Source: a virus. From it: DNA of 20,009 nt. Position 1 is the first letter of the stretch; each line of letters begins with the position of its first letter. Under the pieces are notes generated by a model, which made no database searches, was not told the DNA's origin, and saw only the letters and a program-made list of their open reading frames with translations. The stretch covers positions 1-20,009 of IMG/VR virus record IMGVR_UViG_3300009370_000913; one strand, given 5' to 3'. A program made the translations under genes and the position numbers. Positions 1 to 7,164 of the stretch are shown here, piece by piece.

Positions 1-56
1 TCCTCGCTCAGCGCCTTCTGGGCTGCGGCATTACGTTGTTCTGAGATCCTAGCCAT
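1..56 (-). CDS. Partial gene, N-terminus only; paralogous to the start of its upstream neighbour
   Basis: Only the first 18 codons are visible, reading MARISEQRNAAAQKALSE, before the gene leaves the window. The ATG shares one base with the TGA of the upstream gene (TGATG), so translation is probably coupled. The visible residues match the start of that upstream protein (MAKIPEQRDAAIKKALND) at most positions, which makes the two genes paralogous at least at their N-termini. Function unknown. The neighbours suggest a virion-associated region, but that is inference. Confidence 0.7.
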   Translation of the reverse strand, partial: MARISEQRNAAAQKALSE

Positions 57-682
57 CAGCGGTTTTCCTCGAATCCATCCCACGGTTTCCATGGTTCCCC
101 GGCGAGTGCCTTCTGGACAGCTATACGAGCGAGATAGTTCTCTTCGATGGCACGGTAATGCTGACCAGGAGCGGCGATGCCGTGTTCCCTAAGAACGAGG
201 CCCATAAACTCTGTATCGTTGAGTAGCGCCTCTTGTTGGCTCGGAGATGCCTGGCGCCAAAGAGCCCCAAAGTTGTCTGGGACATCGGCTTCTTGGATAT
301 CTCCCACATCCATTCGCCTCATCATAATGCTTCGGATTTTTTGCTTCGGTTCGAGGCGAGGTACAGATTGGCGCAACGACTCCATCTTCTTGAATGGGCG
401 GTGTGCCTCCTCCTCTCTCTCCAGACGCCAACGACGACGAGCCTCGTAGTCGTCCTCAGAGATCCGAGTATCTGGTACGTTAGCGGCCCGGGTATCCGGA
501 ACCTTGGAAGTACTGTAATCTGGAGCCTCGAAATCTGATGTCCGAGTATCTGCGGACAGGGAGGTTCTGTAGCCTAGAACCTTGGAAGTACTAGCCTCAG
601 GCACCGCAGAGGTCCTAGTGTCTGGACCATCATTCAGGGCTTTCTTGATCGCGGCATCGCGCTGTTCTGGGATCTTAGCCAT
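56..682 (-). CDS. Unknown protein with DTRTS-like internal repeats
   Basis: A 208-residue protein of unknown function. The open frame extends to 736, but I start it at the internal ATG at 682 (MAKIPEQRD). That start overlaps the previous gene's stop by only 8 nt, and the next gene down begins with a nearly identical sequence. Residues about 20-75 hold imperfect short repeats of the type DTRTS, STSKV, YRTS, DTRTS, STSKV, DTRAA and DTRIS, so this part is probably a flexible or repeat-built linker. The section after it is strongly charged (EARRRWRLEREEE), and the C-terminal half looks globular and helical. No signal peptide or membrane segment is seen. It lies below an FmdB-type zinc-ribbon gene in a tightly packed operon. 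A virion or assembly role is possible but unsupported by any motif. Confidence 0.75.
   Translation of the reverse strand: MAKIPEQRDAAIKKALNDGPDTRTSAVPEASTSKVLGYRTSLSADTRTSDFEAPDYSTSKVPDTRAANVPDTRISEDDYEARRRWRLEREEEAHRPFKKMESLRQSVPRLEPKQKIRSIMMRRMDVGDIQEADVPDNFGALWRQASPSQQEALLNDTEFMGLVLREHGIAAPGQHYRAIEENYLARIAVQKALAGEPWKPWDGFEENR
499..592 (-). repeat. Imperfect repeats coding DTRTS/STSKV motifs
   Basis: The 14-base string ACCTTGGAAGTACT occurs exactly at 501-514 and again at 579-592 (plus-strand reading), 78 bp or 26 codons apart. It encodes the two STSKV copies. Between and around them are diverged DTRTS-type units. The spacing is a whole number of codons, as expected from in-frame duplication inside the gene. 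Confidence 0.6.
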
Positions 683-881
683 CAGTTGCCTCGGAGTTAG
701 GGCGGAGCCCGTAGAGGTCACGGTACCACCCGTCACCCTTGAGGGAGAAGGAACTTCCGCTTACGAGCTTGGTAACCTGATCCCCGGAGCAATTCGGGCA
801 AGCCGGGATAGGTGCATCCATCTTAACCATCTTCTCGAAGGCAGCCACGCAGCGGTCACACCGATACTCGTAGATGGGCAT
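675..881 (-). CDS. FmdB-type small zinc-ribbon protein
   Basis: This 68-residue protein matches the FmdB/CxxC putative regulatory family. It opens with MPIYEYRCDRC, has a second pair CPNC at residues 28-31, and keeps the family's late GDGWYRDLYG segment. The four cysteines (8, 11, 28, 31) should bind one zinc. FmdB-like ribbons are often annotated as transcription regulators from limited data, and they also occur in phage genomes with unproven roles. The ATG shares a base with the upstream TGA (TGATG at 879-883), and its own stop overlaps the next start by 8 nt, so it sits in a coupled operon with two unknown proteins. Family assignment is good; function is open. Confidence 0.85.
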   Translation of the reverse strand: MPIYEYRCDRCVAAFEKMVKMDAPIPACPNCSGDQVTKLVSGSSFSLKGDGWYRDLYGLRPNSEATDG

Positions 882-1465
882 CAGCGGCTCTTGTAGGTAG
901 CCAGTCCTTCGCGGATAGCTACTTGGTTGCCAGGGGAGGACTCGAATGCTCGGGTCTTCTCTCGTAGGTCTGCGGCAGCCTGGGCTTGCTGGGCCTCAAA
1001 GGCCTGAGTCGCCGGGCTTGCTGGGACGGGAGTCGGTGCCGGCAGTGCCGAGGTCTCTGGGACTCCTACAGCCGTGGGCGTGTAGCTATCCCTACCTCCT
1101 ACCGCTTCGAGCGCGTCAACAGTCTCCCCGCCACCCGGTAACCCTCCTCCCGCTTCCTCTTCCTCCGCCTCTGGAGCTTCGACTGCTTCAGGTGCGGGTT
1201 CGGGAGCCTCAGTAGGGGGTGGAGTAGGTTGAGCCTGGGCCCCGCCAGTTTGCTGGGGTACTCGGTCAGATTCCCAGGGCTCATCCTTCGACCAGTCGGG
1301 ATCGCCCCCGTAGCCAGCCGATACCCCTGCCTGCGTAGTAGTCTCGTGGAGAGGTCCTGTTGACCTCGGAGCAAAGCGATCAGCCTCCGCCTCGGGTAGG
1401 TCTGCTACGGATTCCTCTGCCACCTGATTCCGAAACTGCGAGACGGTCTGCTTGCTTTTGGCCAC
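881..1465 (-). CDS. Pro/Glu/Ala-rich low-complexity protein
   Basis: A 194-residue protein of unknown function. The only usable start is a GTG at 1465, preceded by TAGGGGG (the TAG is the stop of the upstream gene); there is no other Met in the frame. Residues about 70-115 are low complexity: runs of P, E, A and G such as PTPPPTEAPEPAPEAVEA and EEEEAGGGLPGGG. Shorter charged helical stretches lie at both ends, the last one ending IREGLATYKSR. This looks like a largely disordered linker or scaffold-type protein. No membrane segment or catalytic motif is seen. It lies between two beta-rich putative structural proteins and the FmdB-type gene; a virion-assembly role is inference only. Confidence 0.7.
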   Translation of the reverse strand: MAKSKQTVSQFRNQVAEESVADLPEAEADRFAPRSTGPLHETTTQAGVSAGYGGDPDWSKDEPWESDRVPQQTGGAQAQPTPPPTEAPEPAPEAVEAPEAEEEEAGGGLPGGGETVDALEAVGGRDSYTPTAVGVPETSALPAPTPVPASPATQAFEAQQAQAAADLREKTRAFESSPGNQVAIREGLATYKSR

Positions 1466-1477
1466 CGCACAAACCCC

Positions 1478-1837
1478 CTACGTGACGATCATGCGCACGA
1501 TTACGGCACTGGTGGGGCTACCGGTACCAGCAGTACCTCCCGCAGTTGTGCAGGCGTAAGAGAGTGCGGCCCCGAACACGATCCCTTGCGGGACAATGAA
1601 GTGTTCCTTCGTCGCAGCCTTTGCCCGCACTACAACATCCGGAACAGTGGTCCCCACCGTTGGAGCCGCATGGTTCCACAGCTTAACGTAGCTCGCCGCC
1701 GAGTTGGCAGTGTTGTCCACTTCAATGTAGTGGATGTTACTCGCCGCTCCAGTCGCGTTTGCCACGGCTGTAGCAGTGACAGAAGAATCAGTGATGACCT
1801 TGCCACCAAGGGGATTGTATTGATTCATTAAGGCCAT
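1478..1837 (-). CDS. Putative structural protein, paralogue B
   Basis: A 119-residue, Ala/Thr/Val-rich, beta-strand-type protein with no charged clusters and no membrane segment. It is a clear paralogue of its upstream neighbour: both share a YVKLW or VYLKFY strand, then PTVGTTVPD, then IVPQG or ILPGG, then a GTAGT block near the C-terminus. Small phage proteins of this composition are common in virion gene clusters, but I cannot name the component. The ATG at 1837 has AGGAG upstream with a 7-nt spacer, 13 nt after the previous stop; a second in-frame Met three codons in (1828) is less well placed. Good confidence as a gene, moderate as a virion protein. Confidence 0.75.
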   Translation of the reverse strand: MALMNQYNPLGGKVITDSSVTATAVANATGAASNIHYIEVDNTANSAASYVKLWNHAAPTVGTTVPDVVVRAKAATKEHFIVPQGIVFGAALSYACTTAGGTAGTGSPTSAVIVRMIVT

Positions 1838-1850
1838 TGTCGTTCTCCTA

Positions 1851-2216
1851 TCACGAGGTCACTAGCCACACGGCAACTGAAGAAGCAGGGGCTGTAGTGC
1901 CCGCTGTTCCGCCTTCACGAACACAGCAGTAACTAATTCCCGTACCAAACGTAGTGCCCCCAGGCAGGATGTACTGTCGATTCGTACTGGCCTCGATCTG
2001 AAAAACATAGTCGGGGACAGTCGTGCCTACGGTAACTGCGGCTGCCGTGTCGTAGAACTTCAAGTACACCGTGTTCCCGGAAGCGTTGTTCGCGTAAAAG
2101 AAGTACAGAGTTCCGGGGGCCCCAGTGACATTCACGGCTGCGGTATTGGTCGCGGCAGTGTCGTAGAGGACGCGGTTAGTTAGGCCCGCAGTCTGGTTGG
2201 TAATGGTGATTGCCAC
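1851..2216 (-). CDS. Putative structural protein, paralogue A
   Basis: About 121 residues, beta-rich, paralogous to the next gene down. Shared blocks are VYLKFYDTAAAVTVGTTVPD in the middle, YILPGGTTFGTGISY, and EGGTAGTTAP near the end. The open frame reaches 2234, where the first codon is TTG. I prefer the GTG at 2216, because AGGAG lies 5 nt before it and the resulting N-terminus (MAITITNQ) is a plausible strand start. A possible promoter lies just upstream (2260-2288). Probably a capsid or tail accessory component by composition and company; nothing in the sequence identifies which. Confidence 0.75.
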   Translation of the reverse strand: MAITITNQTAGLTNRVLYDTAATNTAAVNVTGAPGTLYFFYANNASGNTVYLKFYDTAAAVTVGTTVPDYVFQIEASTNRQYILPGGTTFGTGISYCCVREGGTAGTTAPASSVAVWLVTS

Positions 2217-2259
2217 GCTCTCTCCTACACTCAAAAGGAACTGGGCTTTCTACGTTCCC

Positions 2260-2288
2260 AGAATAGCGGATTTGCCCTGAAGGATCAA
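2260..2288 (-). promoter_or_regulatory. Possible sigma70-type promoter
   Basis: On the minus strand TTGATC (2283-2288) and TATTCT (2260-2265) are separated by 17 bp, each matching four of six consensus bases. It would drive the tandem structural genes from 2216 downward. It sits in one of the few gene-free gaps (2217-2291). A weak CTGGG/CCCAG hairpin (2241-2261) followed by TTCCTTTT overlaps the same gap, so a terminator function is an alternative reading. Confidence 0.35.
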
Positions 2289-2291
2289 CGC

Positions 2292-2660
2292 TTAGGATCC
2301 ACCAGTTGCGGCAGCTAGAGCAGCGGGCCACACTGTGGACCCAAACTGCTGTAGCGCAAAGTACACAAGTCCCAGCATGAGCAGTTGCCCCGGCTGGCTG
2401 GAAAAGACTCGTTGAAGCCACTGTTGTCGGCGCTCGATGGCTTCGTCTTCCTGCTCCCGCCGAGCTTTCTCGGCCTCCAAGACTGCCGTCAGCGCCTCTG
2501 CTGTAGCTTTCCCAGCCTCATGATTGGCCCGAGTCTCGGTAGTCAGCCCGTCAACAGCCTTGGTTAGGGCGACCAACTCACTGTGAATCTGCACTACACC
2601 CTTGGACATCTCCCGCATCCATAGAGTGTAGGCAGTTTCTTCGAGGGGAGACTCTTCCAT
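2292..2660 (-). CDS. Coiled-coil protein with C-terminal membrane segment
   Basis: A 122-residue protein. Residues about 20-85 are strongly helical with heptad-like spacing (VALTKAVDGLTTE, then EKARREQEDEAIERRQ), indicating a coiled coil. Residues about 93-112 (LLMLGLVYFALQQFG followed by STVWPAALAAA) form a hydrophobic span near the C-terminus. This topology resembles small phage membrane proteins such as XhlA-type haemolysins or holin accessory proteins, but there is no diagnostic motif. The ATG at 2660 lacks a good Shine-Dalgarno (AGGGG lies about 14 nt away), so an internal Met at residue 15 or 18 is possible. It follows the Rad50-like gene by 18 nt. Function unknown. Confidence 0.7.
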   Translation of the reverse strand: MEESPLEETAYTLWMREMSKGVVQIHSELVALTKAVDGLTTETRANHEAGKATAEALTAVLEAEKARREQEDEAIERRQQWLQRVFSSQPGQLLMLGLVYFALQQFGSTVWPAALAAATGGS

Positions 2661-2678
2661 CTGAAGAGTTTATCACCC

Positions 2679-3911
2679 CTACTCAAACAAATCGACGTTA
2701 ATTGCTCGCCAAGAAGATAACATACGTCCTCGCTTCGGGATGACCGAGGGGATGTAGGCGAAGCTGCCGTACTTTGCGAGCATCTTCATCATTCCACCAA
2801 GAGTCTTCTGGGAAATTGCCCGGTCAGGCGCAAGGATGAGCGGGACACCTTCGCCTCGCCCAGGGCTAGAGATGGCAGCCGCCAAAGCGAGCTTCAACAC
2901 TACCCACTGACCTCCAGAAGCGTTGACTATCGGTCCCTCGGACGAAGATAGCCCGAGCTTGACGTTGTTCCCGTCCACGTCGATGCTGAACGACATGCCC
3001 AGGTCAGCAGCCTTCATCCAAACGTTGACACGCTGGTTGATGCGCCGCCCGATCAAGCCCACAGACGTGGCGAGCATAGCCAAGACCTGATCTCGGGAGA
3101 TCTTGAGGGCTTGATGGTTTGCTTTGGCCCGGGTGATGGCTTCAGCGAGTCGCGTCACCATAATCACAGGCACTCCAGCACCGAGCTTCTCCTCCAGGCG
3201 GGTGATTTGTCGGTAGCGAGCCTCCACCCCTTCCAAGGTAGCGCCATCTGTCGAACAGATCGGACACTTCACGACCTCCTTGCCTCCCTGAACCATCATG
3301 TCCTTCACCCACCCGATAGTGGACGCCAAAGAGGTGACGGTAGCCGCCTCGGGGGAAGGGTCGAAGAGTTGGCCGAGAGTTGCCAGGGCTTTCTCTGCCT
3401 GACTGGCCTCACCCTGGGCTTCACGGACTTCTTTCTGCAGGCGATCAAGCTCAATCAACGTGGACTCCACGCTGTCTGACCCTGGGATGTCTTCGTCGGC
3501 AAGAAAGTGCTGGGCAAGGAACTTGATTCGAGACTCGTTACCACCTCGGATCGCTGCCTCGACCTCGTCCATCACGAACCAGAACTTCAGGTCGTCCCCC
3601 TGAACTCGGGGCTTCCCCTTTCGTTCCAGGCGGACAGACCGGGTCAGGGGATTCCCTGATCCGTTTGTCATCTCTACAGTCACGTCGGCAGAGTCCTCCA
3701 GGTAATGGATGACTTCGCCCCACGAACTCTTGTAGCTCTTCGCGGGATCCTTACCCCCCACGTCTTGGCGCTCTCCATCGGAGGCAATGCGTAAGGCGTT
3801 GAGCATCGAAGTCTTGCCTGTCCCATTGTCCCCCTGGAGCACTGCTCGTTGAGGTAACTCCAGCGTCTGTTGAACACCCGACGCCAGATCAGTTGTGATT
3901 TTTAATTCCAT
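2679..3911 (-). CDS. Short Rad50/SbcC-like P-loop ATPase with a CPIC hook
   Basis: About 410 residues, an SMC/Rad50/RecF-type ATPase that likely acts on DNA ends or repair intermediates. Walker A is GDNGTGKTS at residues 27-35. A short coiled-coil arm (about 148-182) leads to a CPIC pair at 216-219 that resembles a Rad50 zinc hook, then a second helical arm. The ABC signature region is ASGGQWVVLKLALAAA (about 331-346) and the Walker B region is VPLILAPDR (about 356-364). The residue after the Walker B Asp is Arg, not the usual Glu, so catalysis may be unusual. It is far shorter than SbcC (about 1000 residues) and shorter than T4 gp46. The frame runs to 3986, but the ATG at 3911 has GAGGAGG 5 nt upstream and overlaps the methyltransferase gene by 23 nt. 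Confidence 0.85.
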   Translation of the reverse strand: MELKITTDLASGVQQTLELPQRAVLQGDNGTGKTSMLNALRIASDGERQDVGGKDPAKSYKSSWGEVIHYLEDSADVTVEMTNGSGNPLTRSVRLERKGKPRVQGDDLKFWFVMDEVEAAIRGGNESRIKFLAQHFLADEDIPGSDSVESTLIELDRLQKEVREAQGEASQAEKALATLGQLFDPSPEAATVTSLASTIGWVKDMMVQGGKEVVKCPICSTDGATLEGVEARYRQITRLEEKLGAGVPVIMVTRLAEAITRAKANHQALKISRDQVLAMLATSVGLIGRRINQRVNVWMKAADLGMSFSIDVDGNNVKLGLSSSEGPIVNASGGQWVVLKLALAAAISSPGRGEGVPLILAPDRAISQKTLGGMMKMLAKYGSFAYIPSVIPKRGRMLSSWRAINVDLFE

Positions 3912-4488
3912 GGGCTCCTCCTCTGGAGTTTTTCCAATCAAGAATATGAAGTAAGGTCGGCCCAGCGCGACCATCGCGCCAAACAAACCAACCGTATGCG
4001 GTGCTATCAGTAGCTCCCTTGGTGAATGAAGGTCGCTGGGCCAGCACGTACACCTCGCTTGGCGGGTGCTCGGCCCAGAAGGGTAACCGTCTCGAAGACT
4101 CTAAAAAGCCCAGCCGAAGCAGGAAGGCAACGTTCCTGGCGAGGCCAAGCGCGTGCCGGATGTGAGCCTCGGCCTCTCGGTACGGAGGATTCCCGACAAT
4201 CCACTCGGGGATCTCGTGCCGCTCGGGGATGTACTCCAAGAAGTCTGCGACTCGCGAGCACACCCTGGGGTGAGAAAGCCCGGGGGCTTCAGGGTCGATG
4301 TCCATCGCCTGGACCTTCATGGTCTTCGAGCAGAGTGCCCGAACGAACGCCCCGCCACCCGCGTGAGGCTCCAGTACTAAGGCGTCCGCCTGGATGGGTA
4401 ACTCTTTCACTAGCGCAAAGGCCAGCTTGTCAGGGGTGTAGTAAGCGTCACGGTCGATGCGATCACTGTGGGCTCGGGCACGGCTCAT
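3889..4488 (-). CDS. DNA methyltransferase, NPPY type (probably adenine-N6)
   Basis: A 199-residue S-adenosylmethionine-dependent DNA methyltransferase. Residues 14-20 (DAYYTPD) are the family's lead-in. The cofactor loop is LEPHAGGGAFVRAL (39-52), the acidic residue DID lies at 63-65, and the catalytic motif NPPY at 100-103 fits amino-methylation of adenine (N6) or cytosine (N4). There is no separate target-recognition domain and no restriction enzyme beside it, so it is a solitary phage enzyme, probably protecting phage DNA or regulating expression. The ATG at 4488 overlaps the polymerase stop by one base (TGATG), and AAGGAGG lies just upstream, so expression is coupled to the polymerase. 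The TTG at 4491 is not needed. Site specificity cannot be read from sequence. Confidence 0.88.
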   Translation of the reverse strand: MSRARAHSDRIDRDAYYTPDKLAFALVKELPIQADALVLEPHAGGGAFVRALCSKTMKVQAMDIDPEAPGLSHPRVCSRVADFLEYIPERHEIPEWIVGNPPYREAEAHIRHALGLARNVAFLLRLGFLESSRRLPFWAEHPPSEVYVLAQRPSFTKGATDSTAYGWFVWRDGRAGPTLLHILDWKNSRGGAHGIKNHN

Positions 4489-7028
4489 CAATCCTCCTTC
4501 CAGCGGTCGAGGATCTTCGCCTCTGCGGTGAACTCAATGCCCAACGCTTCTTGGTGAAGACACTCCTCGACGATTCGTTTAGTTCGCTCCGCCCGCTTCT
4601 CCGGTACGAGGTACAGGACGGAGTCGTGGGTCTGGTTACACAGCCCGATGCCCTTGGAGAACCGGAACGGGATGCGCTGCTGTAGCGCCAGCAGCCCTCG
4701 GGCTACGATGGCGAAGCCACCTGCCTGCCCAATCCAGTTGGCCACCACAGACAGGTCCTCCCCGTCCGCACAGTCCCGGCGTCGGCCAGAGATGGGCTCG
4801 GCCACGTACCCTAACTGTCGCCAGGATTCGAGTTCGGTTCCCCACCACTCCGAGAACTGGGGGGCAGCCCGCAGCCAGCGACGATGGAGAGCAGCAACCT
4901 TCCGTACCGTGTAGTTGGCGTAGATGAGGTTACCCTGCTCGTCCTCCCGCTTGATGAGGTTGGAGTGAATGGTGTTGACCCCAGCCCCGTAGAGCGCGGC
5001 GTAGCACAGCGTCTTCGCTAGGTCCCGGGCTTCTTTGAACTTCCCTTTGCCCTTCTTGGTGCGGTCTGCTGGGGCTCCGGGGATCTCCCAGTACTCGGGG
5101 CCAAACATCGCTTGGCCAGTCAGCCCGTGGGGCTCGATGGGGATGGTCCCTGCGAACGAGTCGATGTACTGGGTAGCCCCGGCTACTGCCGCACACAGGC
5201 GTAGCTCAAGCTGATCCATGTCAGCGTACACGAACTTGAAACCCTCGGGGGCTACGAACACAGCCCGCAGATCATACGGGACGTTCTGGAAGTTGGGATT
5301 CGAGGAGGAGAACCGGGCCGGAGTACCATGCGCGGAGTAGTCCGCGTGAATCCGCCCATCTTCCAAGGCCATCTCACCCCAGGGCTCCAGGTAGGTGGTG
5401 ATGAGCTTGTCTGCTCTGCGGTAGAAGCGGAGAGCCTTGATGAAGTGCTTGCGCTCTGTCGAAACCACCGGGCTGCACAGTAATCCACGCAGTGACCCGT
5501 CGTTGGAGCTAGGCAAACCTCCGGGAGTAATCTCCTGAAGCGGGAGCTTCCACTTATCGAAGAGAAGGTTGCTGACTTGCTGGGGAGAGCGTGGGTTTAG
5601 CCCTTGGGCGAGGTGCTGGATGGTGTTGTAGTACGATTCCCGCCGGACAGTCTGCTTTTCGAGTAGCTCGACCCGCTTGGCCTCGTCGATGGGGATCCCC
5701 ACACGCTTCATCCCCACGCAGAGACTTTGAAGCTCGTGATCCTGCTGGTGTAGATGGTTCTGGCGTCGTTTGCGTACAGAGTGTACAAGAGGACGGACGG
5801 CCCGTCTGGTAACGGCTACATCCCTACCATTGTAGTGATGTAGCTCAGCATCAGTGGCAGCGTCGGCTCCGGCATGTTCGGATTTCCAGGCGGGCGCGTC
5901 CGTGAACTCTGCACCTACGAAGTTAAGCCGGTGGGCTACTTCGCAGTTGTGTAAGCGATGAAGAAGGATGCCGTCGATGTGAGGCTTCGGCGTAACCTTC
6001 AGGCAATTCTCGGTGATGATGCGGTCGAAGTAACCGCTGTTCCAACCCACCTTCATCAGGCGTGGATGGGTGAGGATCTTCTGCAGTACCCGGCGCATTC
6101 GGTCGAACTCCTCAACGGAGTACCAGTCCTCGCCAGTCTCCATGGAGATCCAGGGGATGACGTAGGCTACGTCCTCGGTGCCAATCCCCAGGCACTTGGG
6201 CTCGCAGAGCAGGATGTCGTCTGCCCGGGTGGTTTCCCAGTCGTAGGCAATCGTGTACTGTCCGGTCCCCGCCTTCTCGATCCAGATCTTGGCAGCGTTC
6301 CAGAGTTCCATGGGGGTCGGCCCCACTACCACATGTGGCTCGAACCAGTCAAGGGTTCCCTCGAAGTGTCGCTTCGCCTTGGCCACATCCCTACGGAAGT
6401 AGGGTCGGCGACGTGCCCCACGGAGAACTGCCGAGGGATCGAACGTCACCAGGGCTCGGGCTGTAGGAGCCCTGTCGTCGCCCCACATGATGGGTCGCCA
6501 CGCAGTGTCCAGGTACAGGGGGAAGCCTCGGTACGAAGAGATCTTCGGGTTCCCCGGCACGATCCCCTTCAAGGCCTCAGCCCCCATCAGTAGGAGGTTG
6601 GCCTTGCGTTCCAGTTGCCACGCCAGTTCCCGCTCCAGGCGGGGGCGACAAGCCTCTTCGGGCGTGAGGTACGGGTCCAGCCCGTCAGCCTCTCGCTTCT
6701 TCGACATGCGCTTGATGCGTGTATCCGCCACCTCCTTCTCGTCCCGAGGGTAGCGACACGCCACGATGTGGGTGTACGAGGCGCTCTTGCGCTTCTTCCA
6801 GCCGACGAGCTTGAGCCCATCGGCCATCTCGGCCCCACCCGGGCCGATGAGGGGGCGACCTCGCAAGGACTCCTGCTTGCCGGGTGCGCCGGTAACTACC
6901 AAAAACTGTCCGCTTTGGTGTAGCTCTGCGGGCACCGGGGCTAACTCGTCCCCGTCCCTGCGGTACAGGGCGGCCAGACCACACTCCGCGCAGCGGGCGT
7001 GCGTAAGACACTCCTCTCCAGGCGTCAT
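4488..7028 (-). CDS. UDG-like domain fused to family A DNA polymerase with 3'-5' exonuclease
   Basis: An 846-residue replicative polymerase in three parts. Residues about 1-215 resemble a family 4 uracil-DNA glycosylase: four Cys that fit its Fe-S cluster (13, 16, 91, 127), GAPGKQE (47-53), RPLIGPGG, GAEALKG and FDPSAVLR. The usual GE[A/G]PG reads TGAPG, and the usual HPS reads DPS, so glycosylase activity is doubtful. The 3'-5' exonuclease follows, with DWE (D263, E265), D335 and YNGRD (D403). The family A palm has motif A YADMDQLELRL (D603), motif B RDLAKTLCYAALYG (K672; Tyr 676 aligns with T7 Tyr526) and motif C THDSVLY (D802). The frame opens with TTG at 7073, but the ATG at 7028 has GGAGG 5 nt upstream. 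N-terminal UDG-like domains are known from some phage polymerases, such as SPO1. Confidence 0.95.
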   Translation of the reverse strand: MTPGEECLTHARCAECGLAALYRRDGDELAPVPAELHQSGQFLVVTGAPGKQESLRGRPLIGPGGAEMADGLKLVGWKKRKSASYTHIVACRYPRDEKEVADTRIKRMSKKREADGLDPYLTPEEACRPRLERELAWQLERKANLLLMGAEALKGIVPGNPKISSYRGFPLYLDTAWRPIMWGDDRAPTARALVTFDPSAVLRGARRRPYFRRDVAKAKRHFEGTLDWFEPHVVVGPTPMELWNAAKIWIEKAGTGQYTIAYDWETTRADDILLCEPKCLGIGTEDVAYVIPWISMETGEDWYSVEEFDRMRRVLQKILTHPRLMKVGWNSGYFDRIITENCLKVTPKPHIDGILLHRLHNCEVAHRLNFVGAEFTDAPAWKSEHAGADAATDAELHHYNGRDVAVTRRAVRPLVHSVRKRRQNHLHQQDHELQSLCVGMKRVGIPIDEAKRVELLEKQTVRRESYYNTIQHLAQGLNPRSPQQVSNLLFDKWKLPLQEITPGGLPSSNDGSLRGLLCSPVVSTERKHFIKALRFYRRADKLITTYLEPWGEMALEDGRIHADYSAHGTPARFSSSNPNFQNVPYDLRAVFVAPEGFKFVYADMDQLELRLCAAVAGATQYIDSFAGTIPIEPHGLTGQAMFGPEYWEIPGAPADRTKKGKGKFKEARDLAKTLCYAALYGAGVNTIHSNLIKREDEQGNLIYANYTVRKVAALHRRWLRAAPQFSEWWGTELESWRQLGYVAEPISGRRRDCADGEDLSVVANWIGQAGGFAIVARGLLALQQRIPFRFSKGIGLCNQTHDSVLYLVPEKRAERTKRIVEECLHQEALGIEFTAEAKILDRWKED

Positions 7029-7140
7029 GGCTCCTCCAAAAGCGTGGCCCCGTTTCGTGCTCCGGTGGGGCAAGGCCGGAATGATTCTGCGTCCAGGCTA
7101 GTAAACGCAGCGCACTATGGAAGAGCTTCAGGCAAGTGAT

Positions 7141-7164
7141 GAAAAATCCCGAAGCCCCTCCGGC
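7141..7164 (-). terminator. Rho-independent terminator after the SSB gene
   Basis: On the minus strand, directly after the SSB stop codon, CCGGAG-GGG-CTTCGG forms a 6-bp stem with a 3-nt loop (7149-7163), followed by GATTTTT. This is the classic intrinsic terminator layout. The 112 nt from here to the polymerase start (7029-7140) hold no gene. I found no convincing promoter there, so the polymerase may depend on partial read-through. Confidence 0.7.

Noticed and set aside
2241-2261. CTGGG/CCCAG hairpin with TTCCTTTT as a terminator
   Set aside because: The stem is only 5 bp with an 11-nt loop, and the same gap fits a promoter better; kept only as a remark.
4026-4685. Long plus-strand open frame of 219 codons opposite the methyltransferase and polymerase
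   Set aside because: Composition is Arg/Pro/Ser-rich as expected for the antisense of GC-rich genes, and the minus-strand genes there have clear catalytic motifs.
5958-6593. Plus-strand frame of 211 codons opposite the polymerase exonuclease region
   Set aside because: It is antisense to conserved UDG and exonuclease motifs, has no recognisable motif and no ribosome site.
7029-7140. Promoter or small gene between SSB terminator and polymerase
   Set aside because: No minus-strand ATG frame with a ribosome site and no -35/-10 pair at suitable spacing; only weak GC-rich stems such as CTGCG/CGCAG.
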